In this document: positions 8,816-17,628 of the stretch, one piece after another
Numbering within the stretch: the first letter of the stretch is position 1
Layout: every line of letters starts with the position of its first letter
Source of the DNA: Isoptericola variabilis 225
Lineage (GTDB): Bacteria; Actinomycetota; Actinomycetes; Actinomycetales; Cellulomonadaceae
Reading direction: 5' to 3'
Assembly (NCBI RefSeq): GCF_000215105.1
Contig: NC_015588.1
Coordinates: 1,550,001 to 1,614,000, forward strand
Length of the DNA: 64,000 nt
Program-made: the position numbers and the translations under genes
The notes under the pieces: generated by a model
The model's database searches: none
Told to the model about the DNA's origin: nothing
Seen by the model: the letters and a program-made list of their open reading frames with translations, nothing else

Positions 8816-9688
8816 GTGAACGCGTGGGAAGCCATCCTCCTGGGCCTGGTCCAGGGCCTGACCGAGTTCCTCCCCATCTCCTCGAGCGCGCACCTGCGCA
8901 TCGTCGGCGAGCTCATGGGAGGCGTGGACCCGGGCGCGACGTTCACCGCGATCACGCAGATCGGCACCGAGGCCGCCGTGCTGCTCTACTACCGCCGCAC
9001 GATCCGCGACATCTGCGTCGCGTGGTTCCGGGCCCTGCGGGGCGACCACGGCCGCGACCTCGCCGCGCGGTTCGGCGCCCACGACCCCGACGCCCGCATG
9101 GCCTGGTACATCGCGCTCGGCTCGGTGCCGATCGTGGTGCTGGGCCTGCTGTTCCAGGACGCGATCGAGACGTCGCTGCGCAACCTGTGGATCACGGTCG
9201 CGATGCTCGCCGGGTTCGGCCTGCTGCTCGCGGTCGCCGACCAGGTCGGCGCGCGCGTGCGGCGGCTCGACCAGCTCACGCCCCGGCGCGCGGTCCTCTT
9301 CGGCCTCGCGCAGGCGCTCGCGCTCGTCCCGGGCGTGTCCCGGTCGGGCGGCACCATCACGGCGGGCCTCTTCATGGGCTTCACGCGCAAGGCCGCCGCC
9401 GACTACTCGTTCCTGCTCGCCGTCCCGGCGGTGCTGGGCTCGGGGTTCTACCAGCTCGGCAAGGCCGTCTCGGGCGACCCCGCACCGGGCTCGGCGGGCG
9501 CGCTGGCGACCGTCCTGGCGACCCTCGTGGCGTTCGTCGTGGGCTACGTCGTGATCATCGGCTTCCTCAAGATCGTGTCGACCTACTCGTACCGGCCGTT
9601 CGTCTACTACCGGCTCGTGCTGGCCGCCGTCGTCGTGGTCCTGCTGCTCACGGGAGTGCTCACGCCGACCGGTGGGCACACCGTCTGA
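8816..9688 (+). CDS. uppP: Undecaprenyl-diphosphatase (UppP/BacA)
   Basis: A 290-residue integral membrane phosphatase (PF02673) that recycles undecaprenyl diphosphate to the monophosphate carrier for peptidoglycan and other envelope polymers; high dosage gives bacitracin resistance. The first signature [18 protein letters not shown] carries the catalytic Glu and Ser residues, and the second signature [19 protein letters not shown] carries the key Arg. About eight membrane helices are visible. GTG 8816 is chosen because the family starts just before [12 protein letters not shown]. The neighbour mshC is 29 bases downstream with its own promoter-like box. Confidence 0.95.
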   Translation: MNAWEAILLGLVQGLTEFLPISSSAHLRIVGELMGGVDPGATFTAITQIGTEAAVLLYYRRTIRDICVAWFRALRGDHGRDLAARFGAHDPDARMAWYIALGSVPIVVLGLLFQDAIETSLRNLWITVAMLAGFGLLLAVADQVGARVRRLDQLTPRRAVLFGLAQALALVPGVSRSGGTITAGLFMGFTRKAAADYSFLLAVPAVLGSGFYQLGKAVSGDPAPGSAGALATVLATLVAFVVGYVVIIGFLKIVSTYSYRPFVYYRLVLAAVVVVLLLTGVLTPTGGHTV

Positions 9689-9705
9689 CCTCCGGCCGGG
9701 GCAGG

Positions 9706-9711
9706 TAGCCT
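9706..9711 (+). promoter_or_regulatory. -10 box of mshC
   Basis: TAGCCT lies six bases before GTG 9718, without a Shine-Dalgarno. Confidence 0.5.
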
Positions 9712-9717
9712 GGGCGC

Positions 9718-10995
9718 GTGCGACCCTGGCCCGCCCCGCAGATCCCCGGACTCCCGCGACCCGTCGAGCCGCACCCCATCCGGGTGCACGACAGCACGAC
9801 GGGCGAGCTCGTCGAGGCCGCGCCCGGTCCCACGGCGCGGTACTACGTGTGCGGCATCACGCCCTACGACGCGACCCACGTCGGCCACGCGGCCACGTAC
9901 GTGGCGTTCGACCTGCTGCACCGGGCCTGGCTCGACGCCGGCAAGGACGTGACGTTCGTCTCGAACGTCACCGACGTCGACGACCCGCTGCTCGAGCGCG
10001 CGGAGGCGACCGGCGTCGACTGGCGCGCGCTGGCCGAGGACCAGATCGCGCTCTTCCGCGAGGACATGACGGCGCTCGGCGTCGTGCCGCCCGCGACCTG
10101 GACCGGCGCGGTCGAGTCGATCCCCGCCGTCGTCGACGCGGTCGAGCGCCTCCTGGCCGACGGCGCGGCCTACCGCGTGCCCGTCGAGCCCGGCGCCGGC
10201 GGCGACGACCCCCACCTGGGCGACGTCTACGCGGACCTCACCGCCGACCCCGCGTTCGGCGCGGTCTCGCGCCTCGACACCGAGACCATGACCACGCTGT
10301 TCGCCGAGCGCGGCGGAGACCCGCAGCGCGAGGGCAAGAAGAGCCCGCTCGACCCGGTCCTGTGGCGCCGCGAGCGCCCCGGCGAGCCGGCCTGGCACGG
10401 CGGCAGCCTGGGCACCGGCCGCCCCGGGTGGCACATCGAGTGCGCGGTCATCGCGCGCGACGGGCTCGGCCTGCCGTTCGACCTCCAGGGCGGGGGAGCG
10501 GACCTGCTGTTCCCGCACCACGAGATGTCGACGTCGCACGACCGCCTGCTCGGCGACGGCGGCGCACGGGTGCACGTGCACGCCGGGCTCGTCGCCTACG
10601 AGGGCGAGAAGATGAGCAAGTCGCGCGGCAACCTCGTGTTCGTCTCCGCGCTGCGCGAGGCGGGCATCGACCCCATGGCGATCCGCCTGGCGCTGCTCGC
10701 GCACCACTACCGCTCCGAGTGGGAGTGGACCGACGCCGACCTCGCCGCGGGCGCGGCCCGCCTCGAGCGCTGGCGCGCCGCGGTGTCCGGCAACGGCGGA
10801 CCGGACGCGACCGCGACGCTCGCCGCCGTGCGCGCGGCGCTCGCGACCGACCTCGACGCGCCCGCGGCGCTCGCGGCCGTCGACGCGTGGGCCGAGCGGG
10901 CGCTCGACCCCGCGCGCGACACGAGCGGCGACGACGAGGGCGCGCCCGGCGTGGTGGCCCGCACCGTCGACGCGCTGCTCGGGATCCGCCTCTAG
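9718..10995 (+). CDS. mshC: L-cysteine:1D-myo-inositol 2-amino-2-deoxy-alpha-D-glucopyranoside ligase (MshC)
   Basis: A 425-residue class I aminoacyl-tRNA-synthetase-like ligase that uses ATP to join cysteine to GlcN-Ins, the step before the final acetylation in mycothiol synthesis. The zinc/cysteine-binding Cys45 is in [17 protein letters not shown], which also holds the HIGH-like motif. The other zinc-site residues are in [10 protein letters not shown] and the following HHEMS; the KMSKS motif is [12 protein letters not shown]. The N-terminal extension [13 protein letters not shown] is characteristic of MshC and separates it from CysS. Its presence shows that the organism makes mycothiol. 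It converges on the PAC2 gene and shares a CTAG at the stops. Confidence 0.95.
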   Translation: MRPWPAPQIPGLPRPVEPHPIRVHDSTTGELVEAAPGPTARYYVCGITPYDATHVGHAATYVAFDLLHRAWLDAGKDVTFVSNVTDVDDPLLERAEATGVDWRALAEDQIALFREDMTALGVVPPATWTGAVESIPAVVDAVERLLADGAAYRVPVEPGAGGDDPHLGDVYADLTADPAFGAVSRLDTETMTTLFAERGGDPQREGKKSPLDPVLWRRERPGEPAWHGGSLGTGRPGWHIECAVIARDGLGLPFDLQGGGADLLFPHHEMSTSHDRLLGDGGARVHVHAGLVAYEGEKMSKSRGNLVFVSALREAGIDPMAIRLALLAHHYRSEWEWTDADLAAGAARLERWRAAVSGNGGPDATATLAAVRAALATDLDAPAALAAVDAWAERALDPARDTSGDDEGAPGVVARTVDALLGIRL

Positions 10996-11903
10996 GGCGT
11001 CTCCTTGCCCCCGCCGGTGTCGCGGCGGCGCAGGTAGCGCTCGAACTCCCGGGCGATGGCCTCGCCCGACGCCTCCGGGAGCTCGGCCGTGTCCTTGGCC
11101 TGCTCGAGCTGCTGCACGTACTCGGAGATCTCCGCGTCCTCGGACGCGAGCTCGTCGACGCCGTGCTGCCAGGCCTCGGCGTCCTCGGGCAGGTCGCCGA
11201 GCGGCACGGTCTCGCCGAGCAGCTCCTCGACGCGCGTGAGGATGGCGAGCGTGGCCTTGGGCGACGGCGGGTTGGCCACGTAGTGCGGCACGGCCGCCCA
11301 CAGCGAGACCGACTGGAACCCGCGCGCGGCGGCCTCGTGCTGGAGCACGCCGACGATGCCGGTCGGCCCCTCGTAGGTGCTCGGCTCGACGTCGAGCACC
11401 GCCTGCAGGCCCTCGCTCTCCGACGTGGCCGTCATGGGGATCGGCCGGGTGTGCGGCACGTCGGCCAGCAGCGCGCCCAGCGTCACCACGGTGCGCACGC
11501 CGTGCTCGGCCGCGACCGCGAGCAGCTCGTCGCAGTAGGAGCGCCACCGGAACGACGGCTCGATGCCGTGCACGAGCACGACGGTCCGGCCGGGCAGGTG
11601 CGCGACCGCCACGCGCGTCGTCGGCCACTCGACGACCCGCCGGCCGTCCGGGCCGGCGGTCACCATCGGCCGGTTCACCTGGAAGTCGTGGTAGTCCTCG
11701 GGGTCGAGCTCGTGCACCGTCTCGGCGCCCCAGACGTGCTCGAGGTGCTCGAGCGCGGCCGTGGCGGCGCCGCCGGCGTCGTTCCATCCCTCGAACGCGG
11801 CGATCAGCACGGTCGTGCGGGCGGCGTGCCGCCCCGCGGGCGCCTCGAGGTGGTCCAGGGCGGGCAGGTCGGGCGCGGTGTGCTCGCGGTCCGGGGTGCT
11901 CAT
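10992..11903 (-). CDS. PAC2 family protein
   Basis: A 303-residue protein of the PAC2 family (PF09754), named after the eukaryotic proteasome assembly chaperone 2. Recognisable segments are [20 protein letters not shown] at the N-terminus, [20 protein letters not shown] in the middle and [16 protein letters not shown]. The last 60 residues are helical and charged ([20 protein letters not shown]). Its stop overlaps the mshC stop, and its start overlaps the stop upstream of it through ATGA (surE is read first), so surE and this gene are co-translated. Bacterial PAC2 proteins have no settled function. A Pup-proteasome locus lies 8 kb away, but PAC2 genes also occur where there is no proteasome, so a chaperone role is only an idea. 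Confidence 0.85.
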   Translation of the reverse strand: MSTPDREHTAPDLPALDHLEAPAGRHAARTTVLIAAFEGWNDAGGAATAALEHLEHVWGAETVHELDPEDYHDFQVNRPMVTAGPDGRRVVEWPTTRVAVAHLPGRTVVLVHGIEPSFRWRSYCDELLAVAAEHGVRTVVTLGALLADVPHTRPIPMTATSESEGLQAVLDVEPSTYEGPTGIVGVLQHEAAARGFQSVSLWAAVPHYVANPPSPKATLAILTRVEELLGETVPLGDLPEDAEAWQHGVDELASEDAEISEYVQQLEQAKDTAELPEASGEAIAREFERYLRRRDTGGGKETP

Positions 11904-12676
11904 CCGTCCAGCGTATTGCCATCCAGGCCCGGTACCTCGACGGACGCGTCGGCGTACGGGGCGAGCAGAAGCGTCGCGGTCGCCCAGCCGCGGGCCAGGA
12001 GGCCGGCGTCGGACTCGGGCTCGGTCGTGCGCTCGGTGCCCTCGTAGCGCAGCACGAGCGCGGTGTCGTCGTCGTCCGGCTCGGCCACGCGCGCGTGCAC
12101 GGCACCGAACGACGCCAGCGGCGCCTGCCGCAGCCCGCGCAGCTCGGCGGGCGGGACGTCGGGGACGTTGACGTTGAGCGTGCGCCGCCCGAGCTCCGTG
12201 CGCGCGACCCAGTCCAGCGCGTGCGCCGCGACGTGCTCGGCCGTCTCCCAGTGCCGCGGGTCCTCCGCGTCGACCGAGACCGCGAGCGAGCGCATCCCGA
12301 GCGCCGTCGCCGTGAACGCCGCCCCGACCGTGCCCGAGTGCAGGATCGCGTTGCCGACGTTCGGGCCGCGGTTGGCCCCCGACAGCACGAGGTCGGGCTT
12401 CGGGCCGAACGCGCCGTAGGCGGAGACGAACGCGATGAGGGCCGGGTCGGCCGCCACCGCGAGAGAGCGCGCGCCGTCGGGCAGCCCGGGCGCGTCGCGC
12501 GGCTCGACGAGCAGGCGCCCGTCGCGCTCGGCGCCGTGCAGCGCGGCGGACGCACCGGACGACTCCTCGCGCGGGGCCGCGACGAGCACGTCGAACCCGG
12601 CCCGCGCCGCGACCCGCGCCAGGACGGCGAGGCCGGGGGAGTCGATGCCGTCGTCGTTGGTCACCAGGGCCAGCAT
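11900..12676 (-). CDS. surE: 5'/3'-nucleotidase SurE
   Basis: A 258-residue metal-dependent phosphatase (PF01975) that dephosphorylates nucleoside 5'- and 3'-monophosphates and is tied to stationary-phase survival in enterobacteria. The metal site is complete: Asp8 and Asp9 in TNDDGIDSPG, Ser in APREESSGAS, and Asn in LSGANRGPNVG. Length fits the family. The start at 12676 is set by GGAGGAG about eight bases upstream. It follows the PfkB kinase gene by 24 bases and overlaps the PAC2 gene by ATGA, so the three genes form one operon transcribed leftward. Confidence 0.95.
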   Translation of the reverse strand: MLALVTNDDGIDSPGLAVLARVAARAGFDVLVAAPREESSGASAALHGAERDGRLLVEPRDAPGLPDGARSLAVAADPALIAFVSAYGAFGPKPDLVLSGANRGPNVGNAILHSGTVGAAFTATALGMRSLAVSVDAEDPRHWETAEHVAAHALDWVARTELGRRTLNVNVPDVPPAELRGLRQAPLASFGAVHARVAEPDDDDTALVLRYEGTERTTEPESDAGLLARGWATATLLLAPYADASVEVPGLDGNTLDG

Positions 12677-12700
12677 GGTTCACTCCTCCTCGTCGTCCGG

Positions 12701-13636
12701 TCAGTCCAGGGTCTCGACGGTCACCCGCCGCGCGAAGCTCTCGATCTGGTCGCGCCGCCCCGTGCCGAGGCCGTGCCGCGCCACGTTCAGGGCGCCGGCC
12801 GCCGCGCCGAGGCTCACCGCGTCGGGCAGCTCGAGGCCGCGCCCGACCCCGACCGCGATGCCCGCCGTCATGGAGTCGCCCGCGCCCCGGTGGTCGACCG
12901 TGGTGACGGGCGGCGTCGTGACCGTCCACGTGGCGTCCGCCGTGACGAGCAGGGTCGGCTCGTCGGCGCGCGAGACGACGACCGCCCCGGGGCCGCCGTC
13001 GATCATCTCGGTCGCCGCGGCCCGCAGCGCACCCACCGAGTCGTCCTTCGCGAACCCGCCCTCGACCAGCTCCTCGTGGCTGATCTTCAGCACGGTCGCC
13101 GCCTCCTGGGCGACCGCCCGGGCCGCGTCGCCCGACAGGTCCGCGACGACCGCCCGGCCCGAGGCGGCCAGGTCCCGGGCGAGGCGGCCGAAGAGGTCCG
13201 CCGGGACGCCGAGGTCGAACTGGGTGCCCGTCAGCACGCACACGTCCGCGTCGAGCGCGGTGACGAGCGCCATGCTGTACAGGTCGTCGAGCGCGTGCCG
13301 GTCGAGCGGCTCGGGCGGCATGACGGCGATCTCCTCCGCCTCGCCCGAGCGCCGGTCCTGGACCACGACCGCGCCGCCGCCGTGCGCCGTCGGGCGCAGC
13401 TCCAGGTTGTCGGTGCGGGCCAGGTGAGCCGTGAGCTCGCCGGTCTCGCCGCCGAACGGACCGCAGACCACGACGCGCGCGCCCAGCGACTCGGCCATCT
13501 TCGCGACCCAGAGCCCCTGGCCGCCGGGGTGCACGTGGATCTCCGGCGCGCCGCCGGCGCGGTCGCCCTCGATCTCGACCGTGAGCAGCGGGTCCGGCGT
13601 GAGCACGCAGAGCGCGGGGGACGACTCTCGGTTCAT
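12701..13636 (-). CDS. PfkB family carbohydrate kinase (1-phosphofructokinase-like)
   Basis: A 311-residue ribokinase/PfkB-fold kinase (PF00294). The substrate-side signature HVHPGGQGLWVAKMAESLGA is clear, and the ATP/anion-hole signature DHRGAGDSMTAGIAVGVGRG contains the catalytic Asp of GAGDS. The overall arrangement resembles LacC/FruK-type enzymes, which phosphorylate hexose phosphates, but no phosphotransferase-system genes are nearby, so the substrate is open. ATG 13636 is chosen because it is preceded at seven bases by TAACGT, a -10-like box, and the family N-terminus ALCVLTPDPLLT follows soon after. It is the first gene of the operon with surE and the PAC2 gene. Confidence 0.85.
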   Translation of the reverse strand: MNRESSPALCVLTPDPLLTVEIEGDRAGGAPEIHVHPGGQGLWVAKMAESLGARVVVCGPFGGETGELTAHLARTDNLELRPTAHGGGAVVVQDRRSGEAEEIAVMPPEPLDRHALDDLYSMALVTALDADVCVLTGTQFDLGVPADLFGRLARDLAASGRAVVADLSGDAARAVAQEAATVLKISHEELVEGGFAKDDSVGALRAAATEMIDGGPGAVVVSRADEPTLLVTADATWTVTTPPVTTVDHRGAGDSMTAGIAVGVGRGLELPDAVSLGAAAGALNVARHGLGTGRRDQIESFARRVTVETLD

Positions 13637-13643
13637 GCTCAGG

Positions 13644-13649
13644 ACGTTA
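13644..13649 (-). promoter_or_regulatory. -10 box of the PfkB-surE-PAC2 operon
   Basis: On the minus strand TAACGT is seven bases before ATG 13636, with no Shine-Dalgarno. Confidence 0.45.
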
Positions 13650-13730
13650 GGCGGGTTCGCCGGCACCCGCCCGCGCGGGTGCGGGCGGCCGCGGCGTGCC
13701 GGTGGGACGAACCCTGCCTAGCGCCGGTCC

Positions 13731-14304
13731 ATGACGACCGACCCCACCGGCGCCCCGCACCGCATCGCGGTGGTGGCCGCCGAGCTCGCGCTCACGGGCG
13801 CGCGCGTCGACGCCGTGCGCGCGGACCTCACGACCCCCGACGGGCTGCAGGCGCTCGTCGAGGCCGTCCACGCCGTCGGCCGGCCGGTCGACGTGCTCGT
13901 GCTCAACGCGGGCGTCGCCAACGGCGGGGCGTTCCTGGACACGCCCCTCGAGGACGACCTCGCGGTCGTCGCGCTCGACGTCGTCGCGCCCGTCCACCTA
14001 GCCAAGCGGCTCGTGCCGCCGATGGTCGAGCGCGGCGGGGGCCGGGTGCTCGTGACGTGGTCGGTCGCCGCGACGATGCCGGGCCCGTACTACGCGACGT
14101 ACGCGGCGGCCAAGGCGTTCGGCCTGTCGTTCGCCCAGGCGCTGCGGCACGAGCTGCGGCGCACCGGGGTCACGGTCACCGCGCTCCTGCCCGGCCCGAC
14201 GGACACGGCGTTCTTCGCGGCGGGCCGCATGCAGGGCACGCGGCTCGCGCGCGGGCCCAAGGACGACCCGGCCCGCGTCGCGCGCGACGCGGGCGCCGGC
14301 GCTA
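13731..14304 (+). pseudogene. Decayed short-chain dehydrogenase (cofactor loop deleted, C-terminus truncated)
   Basis: The frame from ATG 13731 reads as a short-chain dehydrogenase/reductase of the classical type: VDVLVLNAGVANGG (the NNAG region), LVTWSVAATMPGP with the catalytic Ser, and YATYAAAKAF with the Tyr-x3-Lys pair, then LLPGPTDTAFF. But the dinucleotide-binding TGxxxGxG and first helix are absent: the N-terminus HRIAVV jumps straight into AAELALTGARV, as if about 35 residues were deleted in frame at a repeated short sequence. After KDDPARVARDA the frame runs into the 3' end of the opposing gene and loses the family C-terminus. It can still be translated to 14372, yet is unlikely to bind NAD(P)H. 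Confidence 0.6.
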
Positions 14305-15894
14305 GACGGACGCGCCACCCGCGCGGAACGCCCGCGTGCGCGCGTACTCGTGGAACCGGTCCAGCACGGTGATCTGGCCCCGCGCGACCTCGACGAGCTC
14401 GGCGAACTGCTCGGGGTCGAGCCCCAGCTCGTCGGCGTGCTCGCGCAGCGTCTGCCACCCGCCGATCTTGGCGAGGACGGCCGACCGCATGAGCTCGGCC
14501 TCGAGCACCGCGGACATCGGCGAGCGCTCGACGAGGCGGCCGTTGAGCTTGAGCCGCCCGACGCGCTCGGCGACCCAGGCGGCCGCCTGGCGGTGGCGGC
14601 GCCGCGGCACGCCGAGGGCGTCGAGCAGCGTCCGGTAGAGCTCGCGCTCGGCACGGATCTGCTCGGCCAGCTCGGCGAGCTCCGGGCCGTACGGCGTGTC
14701 CCCGTACGCCTCGGCCATGCGCTCCGTCCGCTCCAGGCCCGCCGTCGCGCCCGTGAAGTGGTCCGACAGGTACAGGCCCAGGAGGCCGGCGTCGAGGGTC
14801 TCCGGGACGTGGGCCGACTCGCGCCCGCGCAGCGCGATCGCCGACTCGACCGGGGGTCGGGGCGTGGCCGGGCGCATCGGCGTCGACCGCACGCCGCGGC
14901 CCACGGCCATGCCGTCGATCAGCTCCGCGACCGCCTCGGCCGCCGTGCGCCGCGGCCGCCAGCCCAGCTCGTCCTTGATCCGCGTCGTGTCCAGCACGGG
15001 CACGCCCATCGCCATGTCGAGCCAGCCCGGGTCCGTCGGGACCGCGCGGGCGCCGTACGCGGCGCTGACGAGCGGCCGCACGAGCGCGGGCGGCACCTCG
15101 ACCAGCCGACCGTGGTCGACGATCCGGGCCAGGTCGGGGCCGCGCAGCAGGTCGTCCGCGGCCACGTTGAACGCCCCGCCCGCGCGCCCGACCACCACGC
15201 GCCGGTACGCGTCCGCCGCGTCGTCCGCGTGCACCGCCTGGACGCGCACGCCCGCGGGCAGCGGCAGCACCGGCAGCCGTCCGCGCCGCAGCAGCTGCGT
15301 CGGCACGAGCGGGCCGAGGAAGTACCGCACGATCTCCTGCGCCGCGTCGCCCTGGAACACGAGTGCGGTGCGCAGGCGCGCGACCGTCAGCCCGGGGTGC
15401 TCCGCCTCGACCTCGTCGAGCACGCGCTCCTGGGCGGCCTTGTCGACGCTGTAGTGCGACGTCGGGATGCCGTCCGTGGGCCAGTCCTCGCGGCGCGGCG
15501 CGTCGTCGTCGACCGGCGAGTAGGCGCCGACCGACGACGCCACGACCAGGTGCGGGACGCCCGCGCGCACCGCCCCGAGCGCGACGCGCCGCGTCCCGTC
15601 GACGTTGGCGCGCCGCAGCAGGTCCCGCTCCCGGTTGGGCTGGATGAGCCACGCGAGGTGCACCACCGCGTCGCAGCCGCGGAACCGTTCCGCGAGGCGG
15701 TCGGCGACCGCGTCGTCGGGCTCCTCGGTCGCGACGTCGACGGACGCCCACTCGGCGCCGGAGTACGGCTCGGCGGTCCGGTCGGGCAGCCGTCGGGCCA
15801 GCCCGAGGACCGACGTGACCTGGGGATCCGCCGCCAGCGCGCGCAGCAGCGCGGTCCCGGCGTTCCCCGTTGCCCCCACGATCGCGACTCGCAT
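14302..15894 (-). CDS. NAD-dependent epimerase/dehydratase with extra C-terminal helical domain
   Basis: A 530-residue protein. Residues 1 to about 340 are an extended SDR (NAD-dependent epimerase/dehydratase, PF01370): GATGNAGTALL dinucleotide loop, AVVHLAWLIQPN, VVASSVGAYSPV with the catalytic Ser, and HYSVDKAAQE where Tyr-x3-Lys is SVDK with Tyr one position off (HYSVDK, so the pair is Tyr-x3-Lys). Residues about 375-530 form a separate helical, charged domain (YLSDHFTGATAGLERTERMA ... LYRTLLDALGVPRRRHRQAA ... RLKLNGRLVERSPMSAVLEA) that I do not recognise by name. Ordinary family members stop near 300-340 residues. No Shine-Dalgarno is strong. Product unknown; the fusion suggests a substrate presented by the second domain. 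Confidence 0.8.
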   Translation of the reverse strand: MRVAIVGATGNAGTALLRALAADPQVTSVLGLARRLPDRTAEPYSGAEWASVDVATEEPDDAVADRLAERFRGCDAVVHLAWLIQPNRERDLLRRANVDGTRRVALGAVRAGVPHLVVASSVGAYSPVDDDAPRREDWPTDGIPTSHYSVDKAAQERVLDEVEAEHPGLTVARLRTALVFQGDAAQEIVRYFLGPLVPTQLLRRGRLPVLPLPAGVRVQAVHADDAADAYRRVVVGRAGGAFNVAADDLLRGPDLARIVDHGRLVEVPPALVRPLVSAAYGARAVPTDPGWLDMAMGVPVLDTTRIKDELGWRPRRTAAEAVAELIDGMAVGRGVRSTPMRPATPRPPVESAIALRGRESAHVPETLDAGLLGLYLSDHFTGATAGLERTERMAEAYGDTPYGPELAELAEQIRAERELYRTLLDALGVPRRRHRQAAAWVAERVGRLKLNGRLVERSPMSAVLEAELMRSAVLAKIGGWQTLREHADELGLDPEQFAELVEVARGQITVLDRFHEYARTRAFRAGGASV

Positions 15895-15933
15895 GCTTCA
15901 CGGTCGCACCGGCGCCGGGCCCCCGCACGTGGG

Positions 15934-15939
15934 TAGGCT
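15934..15939 (+). promoter_or_regulatory. -10 box of the HAD gene
   Basis: TAGGCT ends 54 bases before the proposed CTG start; here the gene has a leader with a Shine-Dalgarno (GAGGGAG at 15981-15987). Confidence 0.4.
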
Positions 15940-15993
15940 CGTCGCGGCCACCGACCACCGGCCACGACCCGCCACCGACCGAGGGAGCCTCCC

Positions 15994-16698
15994 CTGAGCA
16001 CCGCGAGCACGCCCCTGCCCGACGCCGTCCTGTGGGACATGGACGGCACGCTCGTCGACACCGAGCCGTACTGGATCCGCGCCGAGCACGAGCTCGTCGA
16101 GGCGCACGGCGGCCGCTGGTCGCACGAGAAGGCGCTGCAGCTCGTCGGCAAGCCGCTGCTGACCTCGGCCGAGGTCCTCCGCGACGCGGGCGTCGACCTG
16201 GAGCCGCCCGCCATCGTCGACCGGCTCCTGGCGCGCGTCACGACGCAGGTCCGCACGCGCGTCCCGTGGCAGCCGGGCGCGCGGGAGCTGCTCGCCGCGC
16301 TGTCCGACGCGGGCGTGCCGTGCGCGCTCGTCACGATGTCGTACGCGGTGCTCGCCGAGGAGGTCGTCGCGCGCGGGCCCGACGGCGCGTTCGCCACGCT
16401 CGTCACGGGCGACCAGGTCACGCGCGGCAAGCCCGACCCCGAGCCGTACCTCCTCGCCGCCGAGCGCCTCGGCGTCGACCCGCGGCGGTGCGTCGCGATC
16501 GAGGACTCGCCCACGGGCATCGCCTCGGCGCTCGCGGCCGGCGCGCGCACGCTCGGCGTGGAGGCGGTGCTGCCGGTGCCGCACCTCGCGGGGCTCAGCC
16601 GCGCGTCGTCCCTGGCGGCCGTCGACCTCGGCACGATCGCGCGCATCGGCGCCGGCGAGGTGCTCGACCTCACAGGGCGCCGCGACGAGGTGGCGTAG
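15994..16698 (+). CDS. HAD superfamily phosphatase, apparent CTG start
   Basis: A 234-residue HAD hydrolase of subfamily IA (beta-phosphoglucomutase/phosphatase type). Motif I is LWDMDGTLVDTE with nucleophile Asp15 and Asp17; motif II is ALVTMS; motif III Lys and motif IV are in TRGKPDPEPYLLAA and VAIEDSPTGIASA. An ATG at 16039 would begin inside motif I and remove the nucleophile Asp, so it cannot be the start. No ATG, GTG or TTG occurs in frame between the upstream stop (15934) and 16039; the only candidates are CTG codons at 15994, 16015 and 16030. CTG 15994 has GAGGGAG about seven bases upstream and gives a natural N-terminus STASTPLPDAVLWD. The substrate is a small phosphorylated molecule, unspecified. 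Confidence 0.85.
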   Translation: MSTASTPLPDAVLWDMDGTLVDTEPYWIRAEHELVEAHGGRWSHEKALQLVGKPLLTSAEVLRDAGVDLEPPAIVDRLLARVTTQVRTRVPWQPGARELLAALSDAGVPCALVTMSYAVLAEEVVARGPDGAFATLVTGDQVTRGKPDPEPYLLAAERLGVDPRRCVAIEDSPTGIASALAAGARTLGVEAVLPVPHLAGLSRASSLAAVDLGTIARIGAGEVLDLTGRRDEVA

Positions 16699-16701
16699 CC
16701 G

Positions 16702-17556
16702 CTACGCCGCGTCGACGCCCAGGCGCTCGAGCAGGGCGCCCTCGGGGATCGCGGGAGGCGTGCCGCCGAACTCCGGGCACAGGTCCCGGTGGGAGCACCA
16801 GTCGCACAGGCGGCTGCGGCGCGCGCGCCACTCGCCCGTGCGCGCGGCCTCCTCGATCGCGGCCCACAGCGCCCGCACCTTCGCCTCGGTGACCTCGAGC
16901 TCGCGCTCGTGGGGCTCGGCGCGCAGCACCTGGCCGTCGCCGAGGTACACGAGCTGGAGCATGCGCGGCACGGTCCCGCGCTCGCGCCACAGGACGAGCC
17001 CGTAGAAGCGCATCTGGAACAGCGCCCCGGCCTCGAACCCCGGGCGCGGCGCCCGGCCCGTCTTGTAGTCGACCACGCGCACCGCGCCGTCGGGCGCGAC
17101 GTCGAGCCGGTCGACGATGCCGCGCAGCGTCGGGCCGCCCTCGAGCCGCGTCTCGACGCGCAGCTCGCGCGCCTCGGGCTCGAGCCGGTTCGGGTCCTCG
17201 AGCGTGAAGTACGTGCCGAGCAGGCGCCCGGCGCCGCGCAGCCAGTCCTCGAGCGCGACGCCGTCGGCGTCGCCGCCCGGGGCGAAGAGCTCGCCGTACC
17301 GGGGCTCGGCCTCGAGCAGCCGTTCCCACTCGGCGGGCAGCAGCGCGAGCGCCGCCTCCTGCGTGCGCTCGCCGAGCGGCGCGTCGTAGAGGCGCTCGAG
17401 CACGGCGTGCACGAGCGTGCCGCGCGCGGCCGCCGACGACGGCGGCTCGGGCAGGCGGTCGACGGCGCGGAAGCGGAAGAGCAGCGGGCACTGCATGAAG
17501 TCGTTCGCCCGCGAGGGCGAGAGCGCCGGTACCGTCCGCTCCGCGGTCGTCGTCAT
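16702..17556 (-). CDS. RecB-family exonuclease with PD-(D/E)XK domain and Fe-S cysteines
   Basis: A 284-residue single-domain nuclease of the PDDEXK_1 family (PF12705), like the nuclease domain of AddB/RecB and archaeal Cas4. Near the N-terminus SPSRANDFMQCPLLFRF gives the first Cys; RGTLVHAVLERLYD gives the His; GIVDRLDVAPDG then VRVVDYKTGRAPRP give the catalytic Asp, Asp-x-Lys core. The C-terminus has RLCDWCSHRDLCPEF, a Cys-x2-Cys-x5-Cys group that with the N-terminal Cys would hold a 4Fe-4S cluster. Start 17556 follows TAGGGT by seven bases. It is divergent from the M50 protease gene. A role in DNA end processing is likely; no CRISPR genes are near, so Cas4 is not proposed. Confidence 0.88.
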   Translation of the reverse strand: MTTTAERTVPALSPSRANDFMQCPLLFRFRAVDRLPEPPSSAAARGTLVHAVLERLYDAPLGERTQEAALALLPAEWERLLEAEPRYGELFAPGGDADGVALEDWLRGAGRLLGTYFTLEDPNRLEPEARELRVETRLEGGPTLRGIVDRLDVAPDGAVRVVDYKTGRAPRPGFEAGALFQMRFYGLVLWRERGTVPRMLQLVYLGDGQVLRAEPHERELEVTEAKVRALWAAIEEAARTGEWRARRSRLCDWCSHRDLCPEFGGTPPAIPEGALLERLGVDAA

Positions 17557-17563
17557 GCGCGCC

Positions 17564-17569
17564 ACCCTA
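17564..17569 (-). promoter_or_regulatory. -10 box of the RecB-like nuclease gene
   Basis: On the minus strand TAGGGT is seven bases before ATG 17556. It lies back to back with the + strand box at 17617. Confidence 0.55.
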
Positions 17570-17616
17570 CGGCGCGGCGGCGACACGTCTGTCGGGCCGT
17601 CCACAGGCGGCGCCGA

Positions 17617-17622
17617 TAGCCT
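17617..17622 (+). promoter_or_regulatory. -10 box of the M50 protease gene
   Basis: TAGCCT is six bases before GTG 17629, without a Shine-Dalgarno. Confidence 0.55.
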
Positions 17623-17628
17623 GACCGC

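Noticed and set aside
11030..11042. An isolated copy of the repeat unit (CAGGTAGCGCTCG)
   Set aside because: It lies in the coding part of the PAC2 gene as Tyr-Leu-Arg codons and matches only part of the unit; chance is likely.
16039..16698. HAD gene starting at ATG 16039
   Set aside because: This start would remove the nucleophile Asp of motif I.
16702..17556. Cas4
   Set aside because: The nuclease and cysteine pattern is shared, but no cas genes or arrays are present.
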